Part shown: positions 9,050-18,271 of the stretch, piece after piece
Numbering within the stretch: position 1 is the first letter of the stretch
Layout: the number at the start of each line of letters is the position of its first letter
NCBI RefSeq assembly: GCF_004118285.1
Contig: NZ_SDHY01000005.1
Coordinates: forward strand, 124,001 to 188,000
Origin: Aquirufa rosea
GTDB taxonomy: Bacteria > Bacteroidota > Bacteroidia > Cytophagales > Spirosomataceae
Direction of reading: 5' to 3'
DNA: 64,000 nt
Made by a program: the position numbers and the translations under genes
The notes under the pieces: model-generated
The model's database searches: none
Seen by the model: only the letters and a program-made list of their open reading frames with translations
What the model was told of the DNA's origin: nothing

Positions 9050-10061
9050 ATCCAGGGGCTGTCAAATTAACGACTTGTTCAGATTTCATGACAAGTACAC
9101 ATTCATTAGGAATATCTGTCATATATCCAATCGCAGTTACATCAGCAATCTTATTTACTTTATCAAAATCTGCTTGAGAAACAGTAAATACTAGCTCGTA
9201 GTCCTCCCCTCCATTTAATGCGGCAGTCAATGGACTCAGGCTAAATTCCGTAGCCACTAGATATGTCTCGTCATCAATTGGGATATTTTTTTCAAAAATC
9301 CTGGCACCGGTTCCTGAAGCTTGACATAAATGCAAAATTTCTGATGCTAAACCATCTGAGCAATCAATCATGGAAGTAGGGACTATTCCTAATTCTTTTA
9401 ACTCATGGATCATATCAAATCGAGCCATAGGCTTTAGTTGCCTCATGACCACATAGTTTTTCTCATTCAGTTCAGGCTGCATTTCGGGATTGGCCAAATA
9501 CACTTGCTTTTCTCTTTCTAATGATTGCAACCCCATCAAGGCAGCACCCAAATCGCCAGAAACACAAATGATGTCATTGGGATTAGCTCCACCACGCTTC
9601 ACGATTTGGTCCTGAGCTACTAGCCCTAAGGCATTCACTGATATAATTAAACCTTGTGGTGATGAGGTAGTATCTCCCCCCACCAAATCAATTTTATATT
9701 CCACACAAGCAAGCTTAATTCCCTCATAAAGTTCCTCCACTGCTTCTACAGAAAATCTATTACTTAAACCTATTCCCACACTTAGTTGAGCTGGGATAGC
9801 ATTCATGGCAGCAATATCCGACAAAGCAATACTTACCACTTTAAAACCTAAATGTTTCAAAGGAGTATAAGAAAGGTCAAAATGAATACCTTCTATGAGC
9901 AATTCAGTACTTGAAACCACTTGAAATCCATTGGCATCTAAAATGGCTGCATCATCTCCAATCCCAATGGATGTCCATGGCTGATGAGCAGTGAAGCCTT
10001 TAGCCAAACGATTAATGAGACCAAACTCTCCAATAGACCCTATTTCTGTTCTTTTCTCCAT
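9036..10061 (-). CDS. thiL: Thiamine-monophosphate kinase ThiL
   Basis: ATP-dependent phosphorylation of thiamine phosphate to thiamine diphosphate, the last step of vitamin B1 cofactor synthesis, in the cytosol. The AIRS/PurM fold is recognisable from IGEFGLINRL at the start, SIGIGDDAAIL (Mg-ATP-binding aspartates), LVGGDTTSS, CVSGDLGAALMGLQ and MIDCSDGLASEI. Length (341 aa) is normal. The last 14 bases overlap the wbqC-like gene. No other thi genes are in the window. Confidence 0.95.
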   Translation of the reverse strand: MEKRTEIGSIGEFGLINRLAKGFTAHQPWTSIGIGDDAAILDANGFQVVSSTELLIEGIHFDLSYTPLKHLGFKVVSIALSDIAAMNAIPAQLSVGIGLSNRFSVEAVEELYEGIKLACVEYKIDLVGGDTTSSPQGLIISVNALGLVAQDQIVKRGGANPNDIICVSGDLGAALMGLQSLEREKQVYLANPEMQPELNEKNYVVMRQLKPMARFDMIHELKELGIVPTSMIDCSDGLASEILHLCQASGTGARIFEKNIPIDDETYLVATEFSLSPLTAALNGGEDYELVFTVSQADFDKVNKIADVTAIGYMTDIPNECVLVMKSEQVVNLTAPGFGPQ

Positions 10062-10072
10062 AAACTAGAAAA

Positions 10073-10090
10073 GCCGCCCATTGCGGCGGC
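10073..10090 (-). terminator. Intrinsic terminator after the small lipoprotein gene
   Basis: A perfect 6-bp GC stem (GCCGCC at 10073-10078, GGCGGC at 10085-10090) encloses a 6-base loop. It is followed on the minus strand by TTTT (10072-10069). It sits between the stop at 10109 and the thiL start at 10061, so it ends the lipoprotein transcript. Confidence 0.7.
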
Positions 10091-10108
10091 CCCATGATTA
10101 ATTCTTAC

Positions 10109-10600
10109 CTAAGGATTGACTAAACTCAATCGAATTTTTTTATTACTGGCCTTTACATAAGCGGTGGTAGATTCAATAACCAAGGTACTGGCCGTGGGTA
10201 CCCCAGAAATAGAAAAAGCCAAGGTCCCCCCTGTTCCGGTAGGCTCAGTCCCATCGCTGGTTTTTAAACCTGAGAGGGTCAGAGTTTTATTATCAGATGA
10301 CAAACTGTATGTTCCAGTAAATTTATTCCCGTCATATTCTGTCAAGGAAGCAGCAGACGTATTTGACAAATCCAGTTTAAATTGAGCATATCCTGCCACC
10401 AAATTGGAGCTGGCTGTTTTATCAAACTGCACATTACCATCCCATTGAACATTGGAAGCTGACCACACCTTCTTAATTAATTCAGAAACTGTGGGCGTTA
10501 CGGGAGTGGGGGGAGTAGGATTAACAGGGTCATTTTTACTACATGCAGCTATGAAGCCAAAACATAAAACAGTTATAAACAAACGAAATGTATATTTCAT
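10109..10600 (-). CDS. Small lipoprotein of unknown function
   Basis: 163 residues beginning with a clear lipoprotein signal (MKYTFRLFITVLCFGFIAAC, Cys20). A proline/threonine-rich linker (NPTPPTPVTPTV) and a beta-rich domain follow, with repeated motifs such as 'GTYSLSSDNKTLTLSGL'. This resembles the lipocalin-like or DUF-type 'N-terminal Cys plus beta-sandwich' lipoproteins common in Bacteroidota. I cannot name the family. It is predicted to sit in the outer or inner membrane facing the periplasm or surface. It is monocistronic, with its own terminator at 10073-10090. The gene and the next plus-strand gene are divergent. Confidence 0.8.
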   Translation of the reverse strand: MKYTFRLFITVLCFGFIAACSKNDPVNPTPPTPVTPTVSELIKKVWSASNVQWDGNVQFDKTASSNLVAGYAQFKLDLSNTSAASLTEYDGNKFTGTYSLSSDNKTLTLSGLKTSDGTEPTGTGGTLAFSISGVPTASTLVIESTTAYVKASNKKIRLSLVNP

Positions 10601-10695
10601 AAATCCCCGAATTAAATATCTAGTAAAATTAAAAATCTTTGTTTACAAAACGGCTTTTCAAGCTTTTTATTTAGTTTCGTATCAATTTTAACAAC

Positions 10696-10935
10696 TTGGA
10701 CTCAACACTACCTTCATATACCCAAGCGCAGTTAGCACTGAGAAATGGCCAAGATCGTCCGGAGATTTGGGTCGCATTTCAAGGGAAAATTTACGATGTT
10801 AGCTCTTCTCGATTGTGGAAAAATGGCAAACACTATGAACATTGGGCGGGCCAAGATCTAAGTGAAGAGTTAAAAGATGCTCCCCACACTGCACAAGTTT
10901 TCGAAAAATTTCAAGCCATTGGCATTTTAAAGTAA
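10696..10935 (+). CDS. Cytochrome b5-like heme/steroid-binding domain protein
   Basis: A 79-residue single-domain protein with the cytochrome b5-like fold. Seen in sequence: PSYTQAQLALRNGQDRPEIWVAFQGKIYDVS, then W-KNGKHYEHWAGQDLSEELKDAPH. The histidines in this last segment occupy the place where heme or ligand contacts lie in the family. No signal peptide, so cytosolic. The only start that fits is a TTG at 10696, because an in-frame stop (TAG) lies at 10672-10674 with no ATG after it. It is followed 4 bases later by the BadF/NAGK-like kinase gene, so the two are an operon. Function is unknown beyond the fold. Confidence 0.82.
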   Translation: MDSTLPSYTQAQLALRNGQDRPEIWVAFQGKIYDVSSSRLWKNGKHYEHWAGQDLSEELKDAPHTAQVFEKFQAIGILK

Positions 10936-10939
10936 TTCC

Positions 10940-11800
10940 ATGATTCTACTCATCGAAAGTGGTTCCAGTAAAACTGAATGGAGATATATCGCTTCTGCCC
11001 ATGAGGCATATCAGGCTTTTTATTCTACAGGTATAAATCCTTATTACCAAAGCTTGGAGGAAATAAGGGGATCGCAACAGCAAATCCTGTCTAAAATAGA
11101 GCATCTTCCCGTAGAAGAAATTTATTACTACGGTACAGGAATCACTGATGATTCCAAAAGGGATATAATTCGAAATCTTTTACATTCCGTATTTCCAAAA
11201 GCCGCAATCATTCAAATAGAAAATGATTTAATCGCTGCGGCTAGGTCTCTATGTGGTAATGAACCTGGGATAGTCTGTATATTAGGAACAGGATCTAATT
11301 CAGGTTTTTTCTCTGGAAAGCAAATCGTAGAACAAATCCCGCCCTTGGGTTTTTGGCTTGGCGACGAAGGTAGTGGTGGCCATCTGGGTAAACTATTGGT
11401 TTTAGCCTATTTACATCGAGAGTTACCTCCAGATTTACGCGAATTTTTTATTAAACGTTATGGAGAATTAAATAGACTGGATATTTTGGACAAAGCCTAT
11501 CGCGGCGAATATCCCAACAGATGGTTTGCTAGTTTTTCTAAATTCTTATTTGACCATCGAAAACATCCCTACTGCTATCATTTAATTGAACAATCATTTC
11601 AAGAATTCATTCGTTTATACCTCAGTAAATATGCTCAGGTAAATACCCAAAAAATTCATTTCACTGGATCAGTTGCATTTTATTATTCGGATGTATTGAA
11701 ACAAGTCTTGAAAAAAAATCGTTATCACATAGGAAACATCAGCGAGGCCCCCATGGCAGGTTTAACCTTGTACCACAAGTCGATGAGATGGCCAAAATAG
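10940..11800 (+). CDS. BadF/BadG/BcrA/BcrD-family ATPase, N-acetylglucosamine-kinase-like
   Basis: Cytosolic member of the sugar kinase/Hsp70/actin ATPase superfamily (286 aa). The N-terminal phosphate loop LLIESGSSKTEW, the second phosphate motif VCILGTGSNSGFFSG, and GFWLGDEGSGGHLGK are visible. It resembles bacterial N-acetylglucosamine or glucosamine kinases of the BadF type, used in recycling cell-wall amino sugars. Substrate cannot be proved from sequence. It lies 4 bases behind the cytochrome-b5-like gene. About 90 bases separate it from the next gene, which has its own promoter. Confidence 0.86.
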   Translation: MILLIESGSSKTEWRYIASAHEAYQAFYSTGINPYYQSLEEIRGSQQQILSKIEHLPVEEIYYYGTGITDDSKRDIIRNLLHSVFPKAAIIQIENDLIAAARSLCGNEPGIVCILGTGSNSGFFSGKQIVEQIPPLGFWLGDEGSGGHLGKLLVLAYLHRELPPDLREFFIKRYGELNRLDILDKAYRGEYPNRWFASFSKFLFDHRKHPYCYHLIEQSFQEFIRLYLSKYAQVNTQKIHFTGSVAFYYSDVLKQVLKKNRYHIGNISEAPMAGLTLYHKSMRWPK

Positions 11801-11845
11801 GTTGGATGTTTTCAAGAAATTCATGCAAATAGAGTGAATATTATA

Positions 11846-11853
11846 TAACTTTG
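11846..11853 (+). promoter_or_regulatory. -7 promoter element upstream of the 473-aa conserved protein
   Basis: TAACTTTG is an exact TAnnTTTG match, 39 bases before the ATG at 11893. There is no convincing -33 element. It supports a separate transcript for the 11893-13314 gene. Confidence 0.5.
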
Positions 11854-11892
11854 CTAAGTAATTGCCTTCGTAATAAATAAACTCAATCGTCT

Positions 11893-13314
11893 ATGACTGC
11901 TAAATTAAAATCCATTGGGACGAAACAAAAGGCCCTTCAGATCAATCTAGATCGTAGTATATATGGTTCATTTGCAGAAATAGGTGCTGGACAGGACGTC
12001 GCAGCGAACTTTTTCAAAGCAGGAGGAGCTTCGGGTACTATCGCTAAAACCATTTCTGCATACGATATGGCTTTTTCGGATGCTATCTATGGAGAGGAAG
12101 AATCTGGGAAATATGTATGCGAACCTCGCTTGATGAAAATGCTGAACCGAGAGTTCAAATTACTCAAGGTCCGTTTAACTGATTCGGCGGACGAAAAACG
12201 TTTTTTCTCCTTTGCAGATACCGTTTCTGCCTTAAACTATCAAAAAGATAATGATGCGCATGGTTGGGTGGGATTACGATTCCAACTTACACCCAATGGT
12301 CCGGTCAATGATGTGGTTATCCATATTAATATGCTGGATAATGATAATATCTTACAGCAACAAGCTTTAGGTATTATAGGTGTCAACTTAATTTATGGTT
12401 GTTACCATTATCATGCTGACCCAGAAAAAATACTCGTATCCCTATTAGATGACCTCTCTCCAGATCGTATAGAAATTGATATGATTCGCTTTGAAGGGGA
12501 AGATTTTAAGGATGTTGACAATCGATTGATGTCTTTGTATTTGGTGAAACACGGCTTTACTCAAGCCGCCCTATTTGGTCCAGATGGCAAGGTGATGCAA
12601 CCTTATGACGCCCTATCCAAAAAGCACATTGTGGCTATTCGTGGACGTTTCAGACCTGTAACCAATATCTTCTCTGATATGGTGAAAAAGGGTATAAAAC
12701 AGTTTGAAAATGAAGCGGATATTGATGATGATAAAATTTGTGTAGTTTCCGAATTAACCCTTCGGAATTTAGAAAATGAAGGGAATCATATTGATGAAAA
12801 AGACTTTTTGGATCGTGTAGACATTTTATGCTCATTGGGCCAAACTGTACTTATTTCTAATTTCCATGAGTACTTTAAATTAGTGGCCTACTTAAGCAAA
12901 TTCAGTCGCTTAAAAATGGCTTTGATCATGGGTATGCCCAATTTAGAATACATTTTCGAAGAAAAACATTATACTCAATATCCTGGTGGTATATTGACGG
13001 CTTTTGCTAGTCTTTTTGGATTGAAAATCAAGCTTTATTTATATCCAACATTAGATGAAAATGGGCAATTAATCAATTTGAAGGCCTTTCAACCAGAAAC
13101 TCATTTAAGGGGATTGTACCAATATTTGTTGGACAATGAGAAGCTAGCTGACATACACTCATACGATGAAAATTTAATGAAAATCCGAACAGACCGGGTG
13201 TTGGATTTAATTCAACAAGGCTCTATTGAATGGGAGAATTTAGTTCCTAGCTCTGTTGTTAAATTAATCAAAGAGAAAGCGCTCTTTGGCTTTGTGGAAA
13301 AAACAATGGTTTAA
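11893..13314 (+). CDS. Conserved protein of unknown function (473 aa)
   Basis: Soluble-looking protein with no signal peptide or membrane segment. The opening residues (QKALQINLDRSIYGSFAEIG, then AGQDVAANFFKAGGASGTIAKTISAYDM) are of a type I associate with a conserved family sometimes labelled 'TonB-dependent receptor' or 'nicotinate-nucleotide adenylyltransferase' in databases. Neither label fits: there is no plug or barrel, and no HxGH nucleotidyltransferase motif. Features include an acidic middle region (DRIEIDMIRFEGEDFKDVDNR) and a C-terminal half with hydrophobic strands (ALIMGMPNLEYIFEEKHYTQYPGGILTAFASLFG). It is monocistronic, with a promoter at 11846-11853 and a terminator at 13341-13359. 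I assign no function. Confidence 0.85.
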   Translation: MTAKLKSIGTKQKALQINLDRSIYGSFAEIGAGQDVAANFFKAGGASGTIAKTISAYDMAFSDAIYGEEESGKYVCEPRLMKMLNREFKLLKVRLTDSADEKRFFSFADTVSALNYQKDNDAHGWVGLRFQLTPNGPVNDVVIHINMLDNDNILQQQALGIIGVNLIYGCYHYHADPEKILVSLLDDLSPDRIEIDMIRFEGEDFKDVDNRLMSLYLVKHGFTQAALFGPDGKVMQPYDALSKKHIVAIRGRFRPVTNIFSDMVKKGIKQFENEADIDDDKICVVSELTLRNLENEGNHIDEKDFLDRVDILCSLGQTVLISNFHEYFKLVAYLSKFSRLKMALIMGMPNLEYIFEEKHYTQYPGGILTAFASLFGLKIKLYLYPTLDENGQLINLKAFQPETHLRGLYQYLLDNEKLADIHSYDENLMKIRTDRVLDLIQQGSIEWENLVPSSVVKLIKEKALFGFVEKTMV

Positions 13315-13340
13315 TCGGAATATAAAAATTACATAAAAAA

Positions 13341-13359
13341 GGCAACGATAATCGTTGCC
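13341..13359. terminator. Bidirectional intrinsic terminator
   Basis: A perfect 8-bp stem (GGCAACGA / TCGTTGCC) with a 3-base loop is flanked by six A (13335-13340) on the left and six T (13360-13365) on the right. It therefore ends transcripts from both sides. It separates the convergent 11893-13314 gene and carA. Confidence 0.9.
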
Positions 13360-13369
13360 TTTTTTATTG

Positions 13370-14470
13370 TTATTTCATTAAACCAATAAACTGGTCAAAA
13401 AGGTAGCGTGAATCATGTGGCCCAGGACTTGCCTCAGGGTGGTGCTGAACTGAAAATGCTTTCTTGCCATTGACACGTAGTCCTTCAACTGTTTGATCAT
13501 TCAAATTAATGTGAGTGAGCGTAGCCTTTGAGCTAGCACTTAATTCTTCCATTCGAACTGCAAAACCGTGGTTTTGAGAAGTAATTTCTGACAAACCTGT
13601 TTCTAAATTTTTCACTGGATGATTTAATCCGCGGTGTCCATTGTGCATTTTATAGGTAGATAAGCCACATACTTGAGCCAGAATTTGATGTCCTAGACAT
13701 ATCCCAAATACTGGTTTATCACTTGCTAAGAACTGACTTACCGTTTGAACAGCATAGGGCATTACGGCTGGGTCTCCAGGTCCATTGGACACAAAGTAAC
13801 CGTCAGGTTGCCAAGCGGAGATTTCATCAAAACTTGTTTTAGCAGGGAATACTTTTAAATAGCATCCACGATCTGTCAAATTACTTAAAATGCTTTTCTT
13901 CACCCCCAAATCAAGCACAGCCACTTTAAACTCTGCCTCTGGATCGCCTAAAAAATAGGTTTCTTGGGTACATACTTGCGAAGAAAGCTCTAAACCTTCC
14001 ATATCTGGAACTTTGGCCAACTCTTGCTTTAAGGAATCGATGTCAAAGATTTCCGAAGAAATTAAGCAGTTCATCACACCTTTTGTACGAATATGACGAA
14101 CTAAAGCACGCGTATCAATGCCAGAAATACCTACAATTCCTGCTTGTTCCAAATAATCCTGCAAAGAGCCCGTAGCGGTAAAACGAGAACTAACACTTGA
14201 AAACTCATTACAAACCATACCGGCAATTTGTACTTTATTGGACTCCGCCTCCTGAACATCCATCACGCCATAATTTCCAATATGGGCAGTCGTATTAATA
14301 ATTACTTGACCTGCATAAGAAGGATCTGTATAAATCTCTTGATATCCGGTCATTCCCGTATTAAAGCAAATCTCACCACCTTGAGTCCCAATTTTGCCTA
14401 ATGCTTTCCCATGAAAGAGTGTTCCATCCTGCAACAATAAAACCGCTGGTGTCGATTCCGTGATTTTCAT
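13370..14470 (-). CDS. carA: Carbamoyl-phosphate synthase small (glutaminase) subunit
   Basis: Glutamine amidotransferase subunit that feeds ammonia to CarB for carbamoyl phosphate, used in pyrimidine and arginine synthesis. The N-terminal CPSase domain includes GEICFNTGMTGYQEIYTDPSYAGQ. The class I glutaminase domain has FGICLGHQILAQVCGL (nucleophile Cys) and HHPEASPGPHD (catalytic His-x-Glu). Length (366 aa) is normal. carB is not in the window. It lies after the ribosomal superoperon on the same strand. A hairpin at 14509-14538 separates it from rplQ, so carA may depend on its own promoter or on readthrough. Confidence 0.96.
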   Translation of the reverse strand: MKITESTPAVLLLQDGTLFHGKALGKIGTQGGEICFNTGMTGYQEIYTDPSYAGQVIINTTAHIGNYGVMDVQEAESNKVQIAGMVCNEFSSVSSRFTATGSLQDYLEQAGIVGISGIDTRALVRHIRTKGVMNCLISSEIFDIDSLKQELAKVPDMEGLELSSQVCTQETYFLGDPEAEFKVAVLDLGVKKSILSNLTDRGCYLKVFPAKTSFDEISAWQPDGYFVSNGPGDPAVMPYAVQTVSQFLASDKPVFGICLGHQILAQVCGLSTYKMHNGHRGLNHPVKNLETGLSEITSQNHGFAVRMEELSASSKATLTHINLNDQTVEGLRVNGKKAFSVQHHPEASPGPHDSRYLFDQFIGLMK

Positions 14471-14508
14471 AATGTTTTTTACGTTTGAATAATTTTTTGT
14501 CTAAAAAA

Positions 14509-14538
14509 AAGGCTTCAACTAATGAAAGTTAAAGCCTT
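14509..14538 (-). terminator. Terminator at the end of the ribosomal superoperon
   Basis: On the minus strand, AAGGCTT and AAGCCTT pair (14532-14538 with 14509-14515). A short inner AACT/AGTT match helps close the loop. The hairpin is followed by a run of eight T residues (A run at 14503-14510, overlapping the stem base). It lies 22 bases after the rplQ stop codon. Confidence 0.75.
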
Positions 14539-14559
14539 TTATATTATAAAAGAAAATGA

Positions 14560-15177
14560 TTAAGCATCTTCTCCTTTTTCTTCTTTAGGCTCTTCTGATG
14601 CTTCTTCAGCAGCTGGCTCCTCAGCAGCAGCTACTTCTTCCACTACTTCGGCACTTGGAGTTTCAACAACTTCCTCAGCTGCAGCTACTTCCTCTACTAC
14701 CTCAGCAGATGGAGCTTCAGCAACTGGGGCTGCGGCCTCAGCGCCTTCCTTCTTAGCTCCAGAGCGACGGCTTCTACGAGTCTTGCCAGCTTTCTCTGCA
14801 GATGCCGCTAACATAGTCTCATTGAAATCTACCAACTCGATGAAGCAAACTTCTGCATTATCACCAAGACGATTGCCTAATTTGATGATACGAGTATAAC
14901 CACCTGGGCGATTAGCTACTTTCTCAGATACTATTCCAAATAATTCTTTTACAGAGTCCTTATTTTGAAGGTAAGAAAAAACGACACGACGGTTGTTAGT
15001 GTTGTCAGTCTTTGACTTAGTAATTAAAGGCTCTACGTATTTACGTAACTCTTTTGCTTTCGCAACAGTCGTTTCAATACGCTTGTGTAAAATTAAAGAG
15101 GATGCCATATTAGATAATAGGGCTGCTCTGTGGGAAGAAGTTCTTCCAAGGTGATTGTTCTTTTTTCCGTGTCTCAT
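14560..15177 (-). CDS. rplQ: 50S ribosomal protein L17 with acidic C-terminal extension
   Basis: Large-subunit protein near the exit tunnel. The conserved core is residues 1-120 ([40 protein letters not shown]). It is followed by a basic patch ([13 protein letters not shown]) and then about 65 residues made almost only of A, E, V and P. Within this tail [14 protein letters not shown] occurs twice. Bacterial L17 usually ends near residue 120-130, so the tail is an extension. It is the last gene of the ribosomal superoperon, after rpoA, and is followed by a terminator. Confidence 0.96.
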   Translation of the reverse strand: MRHGKKNNHLGRTSSHRAALLSNMASSLILHKRIETTVAKAKELRKYVEPLITKSKTDNTNNRRVVFSYLQNKDSVKELFGIVSEKVANRPGGYTRIIKLGNRLGDNAEVCFIELVDFNETMLAASAEKAGKTRRSRRSGAKKEGAEAAAPVAEAPSAEVVEEVAAAEEVVETPSAEVVEEVAAAEEPAAEEASEEPKEEKGEDA

Positions 15178-15267
15178 TGTGTTAATTCGTAAGTTAAAAG
15201 TCCTTTCGGACTGCGGTTAGTGGGTTTTACATAACCACCACCTATTACTTATTTAAAAATTGATAAA

Positions 15268-16257
15268 TTAATCTTCGTCTAAACGATATTTCGCTACATC
15301 CATTCCGAAGGTTAAGCCTTTCTCTTCTACTAGTTGCTCTAGCTCAGTTAATGACTTCTTACCAAAGTTGCGGAACTTCATCATATCAGAAATTTCTAAC
15401 TTCACCAATTCACCTAAAGTACGAACATCTGCTGATTTCAAACAGTTGTAAGCACGTACAGACAAATCTAGATCAGCCAAAGAAGTCTTCAATAATTTGC
15501 GCATGTGTAGCATTTCCTCATCCACTACGTTGTCTTCCTCAGCCTTAGGCGTTTCGAAAGTCATCGTTTGATCTGAGAATAACATGAAGTGTTGAATTAA
15601 GATATAAGCAGCACCTTTCAATGCATCTTCTGGATGGATAGAACCATCTGTCTCGATATCTAACACTAATTTCTCGTAGTCTGTCTTTTGCTCAACACGC
15701 GTATTCTCAATGCTAAACTTTACATTTTTGATAGGCGTATAAATGGCATCGATAGCGATGTGACCAAAGGCTAATTCATTCGCACGAGGCTCATCAGCCG
15801 GAACATAACCACGACCTTTTTCAATGATCAATTCAACTTCTAATTCTTTGGAAGAATCTAAGTTACAGATCACTAAATCAGGATTTAATACAGTGAAATA
15901 AGGCGTAAATTTAGCAATATCACCAGCAGTGAAGGCCGTTTGACCTTTTACTTTGATACTTACTTTATTTTCCAAAATCTCTTGCGCCTTTTTAAGACGG
16001 ATTTTCTTCAAGTTTAGGATGATTTCAGAAACATCTTCATGAACACCCTCAATTGCTGAAAACTCGTGTAAAACACCAGAAATCTTAACGCTTGTAATCG
16101 CATAACCTTCCAAAGAGGAAAGTAAAATTCTACGAAGTGCGTTACCAATGGTAACACCGTAGCCTTTTTCGAGTGGCTTGAACTCAAATGTCCCGTGGAA
16201 GTCATCGGCTTTCTCCATCACAACTTTCTCGGGCATTTGGAATGCTAATATTGACAT
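15268..16257 (-). CDS. rpoA: DNA-directed RNA polymerase subunit alpha
   Basis: Scaffold subunit that dimerises to start RNA polymerase assembly. The N-terminal domain shows [26 protein letters not shown]. The C-terminal domain (about 250-329) has the helix-hairpin-helix stretch [36 protein letters not shown], which contacts upstream DNA and regulators. 329 aa is normal. It lies between rpsD and rplQ, the usual alpha-operon order. Confidence 0.98.
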   Translation of the reverse strand: MSILAFQMPEKVVMEKADDFHGTFEFKPLEKGYGVTIGNALRRILLSSLEGYAITSVKISGVLHEFSAIEGVHEDVSEIILNLKKIRLKKAQEILENKVSIKVKGQTAFTAGDIAKFTPYFTVLNPDLVICNLDSSKELEVELIIEKGRGYVPADEPRANELAFGHIAIDAIYTPIKNVKFSIENTRVEQKTDYEKLVLDIETDGSIHPEDALKGAAYILIQHFMLFSDQTMTFETPKAEEDNVVDEEMLHMRKLLKTSLADLDLSVRAYNCLKSADVRTLGELVKLEISDMMKFRNFGKKSLTELEQLVEEKGLTFGMDVAKYRLDED

Positions 16258-16328
16258 ATTTCGTAGCTTAAAATGATCTTGAAAAAACGTTATTGATACT
16301 CTTTAATATTGTATAATTAACCAGATTA

Positions 16329-16934
16329 TTACTTCGAATATAATTCGACAATAGCCTGCTCGTTAAAGTTTTCAGGGATTTGATCTCTCTCTGGATAGGC
16401 TGAGAATTTACCTACTAGTTCTACTCCATCCCATTCTAACCAATTGAAACGTTTCGGAGATCTGCTCGCTAAAGAATCAGAAACGACTTCTAATGATTTA
16501 GATTTTTCACGTACACCTACCAATTGGCCAGGACGCAATGAGTAAGAGGGCACATTTACTACATCACCATCCACAATGATATGTTTGTGGATAACCAATT
16601 GACGTGCAGCACGACGAGTAGGAGCAATACCTAAACGATAAACTGTGTTGTCCAATCTTGCTTCACACAATTTCAACAAGTTCTCACCTGTGATACCTTC
16701 TTTAACAGCGGCTTTGTGAAACAAATTTTCGAACTGACGTTCTAAAATACCATAGGTATATTTTACCTTTTGTTTTTCCTTCAATTGGATGGCGTATTCA
16801 GAAACTTTTGAACGTTTACCTTTGCCATGCATACCAGGAGCATAATTTTTACGAGCTAATGCTTTGCTCGGACCTAAGATCGCCTCGCCGAAACGACGTG
16901 CAATTTTGGATTTTGGACCAGTGTATCTTGCCAT
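16329..16934 (-). CDS. rpsD: 30S ribosomal protein S4
   Basis: Primary 16S rRNA-binding assembly protein. 201 aa; [22 protein letters not shown] at the start and an S4 RNA-binding domain at [27 protein letters not shown]. The N-terminal part lacks zinc-binding cysteines. In many bacteria S4 also regulates the alpha operon, but no such site was identified here. Downstream of rpsK, upstream of rpoA. Confidence 0.98.
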   Translation of the reverse strand: MARYTGPKSKIARRFGEAILGPSKALARKNYAPGMHGKGKRSKVSEYAIQLKEKQKVKYTYGILERQFENLFHKAAVKEGITGENLLKLCEARLDNTVYRLGIAPTRRAARQLVIHKHIIVDGDVVNVPSYSLRPGQLVGVREKSKSLEVVSDSLASRSPKRFNWLEWDGVELVGKFSAYPERDQIPENFNEQAIVELYSK

Positions 16935-17037
16935 TTTTTTTAAAAGTCAATGCCCCACTTATGGGCAATGAAGTAATTAATTAAGTGAATAAATGATGTT
17001 GGAGAAAATAATTACTAATTACCCAACATAAATAAAA

Positions 17038-17433
17038 TTAAACGCGACGACGTTTTGGAGGACGACATCCATTGTGAGGCATTGGGGTAATATCCTTAAT
17101 CAAGGAAACTTCAATACCTGAGTTTTGGATAGTACGGATAGCAGACTCACGTCCTGCACCCGGTCCTTTTACAAAAACCTCTGCTTTTTTCATTCCTGCT
17201 TCAACAGCTACAGCGGCGCAATTAGATGCGGCCATTTGTGCTGCGTAAGGAGTATTTTTCTTAGATCCACGGAAACCCATCTTTCCTGCAGATGCCCAAG
17301 AAATCACCTGACCTGCTGAATTAGTAATTGAAATAATAATGTTGTTAAAGGAAGCTTTGATGTGTACTTGGCCTGCTTGCTCAACTACCACCACTCTTTT
17401 CTTCGCTTTATCTTTTCTTTTTGCTTGTGCCAT
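17038..17433 (-). CDS. rpsK: 30S ribosomal protein S11
   Basis: Platform protein of the small subunit, next to the mRNA exit region. 131 aa; core motifs [35 protein letters not shown] and the C-terminal [16 protein letters not shown]. The basic N-terminus is slightly extended, as is common. Located between rpsM and rpsD in standard order. Confidence 0.98.
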   Translation of the reverse strand: MAQAKRKDKAKKRVVVVEQAGQVHIKASFNNIIISITNSAGQVISWASAGKMGFRGSKKNTPYAAQMAASNCAAVAVEAGMKKAEVFVKGPGAGRESAIRTIQNSGIEVSLIKDITPMPHNGCRPPKRRRV

Positions 17434-17478
17434 TGGATAAAATCAATAAAAATTGTGTCGGGTTATTATCCCCTATGA

Positions 17479-17856
17479 TTATTTAGTTACTTTCTTCTTA
17501 TTAGCAACTGTCTTTCTACGACCTTTTCTCGTACGAGAATTGTTCTTAGTTCTTTGACCACGTACAGGTAAACCTTTACGATGACGCAAACCACGGTAAC
17601 ATCCAATATCCATCAAACGCTTGATGTTTAATTGAACCTCAGACTTAAGCTGACCTTCCGTTTTGAATTCGGCAGCGATAATGGCACGGATAGCACTCGC
17701 CTCCGTATCATTCCACTCACCAGCCTTTTTGTCAAACGAAATTTCTGCTTTCGTCAAAATCTTTTGAGCAGTGCTACGACCAATTCCGAAGATATAAGTC
17801 AAGGCAATTTCTCCTCTTTTTTTGTCGGGAATATCAACCCCTGCAATACGAGCCAT
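17479..17856 (-). CDS. rpsM: 30S ribosomal protein S13
   Basis: Head protein of the small subunit that contacts the P-site tRNA and L5. 125 aa; [30 protein letters not shown] and [26 protein letters not shown] are diagnostic. It follows rpmJ and precedes rpsK. Confidence 0.98.
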   Translation of the reverse strand: MARIAGVDIPDKKRGEIALTYIFGIGRSTAQKILTKAEISFDKKAGEWNDTEASAIRAIIAAEFKTEGQLKSEVQLNIKRLMDIGCYRGLRHRKGLPVRGQRTKNNSRTRKGRRKTVANKKKVTK

Positions 17857-17898
17857 ATGGTAATTAATTGTTGTTATTAATCATTTAATACTTTCAAA

Positions 17899-18015
17899 TT
17901 ATCCTTGACGTTGCTTAAACTTAGGATTCTTCTTGTTAATGACATAAAGCTTTCCGTGACGACGAATGACTTTGCATTCTGCACTACGCTTTTTGATTGA
18001 TGCTTTAACTTTCAT
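17899..18015 (-). CDS. rpmJ: 50S ribosomal protein L36 (zinc-free type)
   Basis: A 38-residue protein found by translating the gap between infA and rpsM: it begins [19 protein letters not shown] and ends [12 protein letters not shown]. This is the L36 pattern, but only one cysteine remains of the zinc-binding Cys/His set found in the C+ form, so it is the zinc-independent type. It lies between infA and rpsM, the usual place. ATG at 18013-18015, TAA at 17899-17901. Confidence 0.97.
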   Translation of the reverse strand: MKVKASIKKRSAECKVIRRHGKLYVINKKNPKFKQRQG

Positions 18016-18043
18016 ATTTGTTTAATTTATGGGTCAAACCTTA

Positions 18044-18262
18044 CTATTTATAACGATAAACTATTCTTGCCTTACTTAAATCATAAGGCGACATTTCTAA
18101 CTTCACTTTGTCACCAGGTAAAATCTTAATGTAATTCATACGCATTTTTCCAGAGATATGCGCAATTACCTGATGCGTATTTTCTAATTCCACCCGAAAC
18201 ATCGCGTTCGAAAGAGCTTCTAATATGATGCCGTCTACTTCGATCGAGGATTGTTTGGCCAT
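18044..18262 (-). CDS. infA: Translation initiation factor IF-1
   Basis: Small OB-fold protein that occupies the ribosomal A site during initiation. 72 aa; [28 protein letters not shown] and the [30 protein letters not shown] ending are typical. It lies 9 bases downstream of map. Confidence 0.98.
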   Translation of the reverse strand: MAKQSSIEVDGIILEALSNAMFRVELENTHQVIAHISGKMRMNYIKILPGDKVKLEMSPYDLSKARIVYRYK

Positions 18263-18271
18263 AATTTTATG

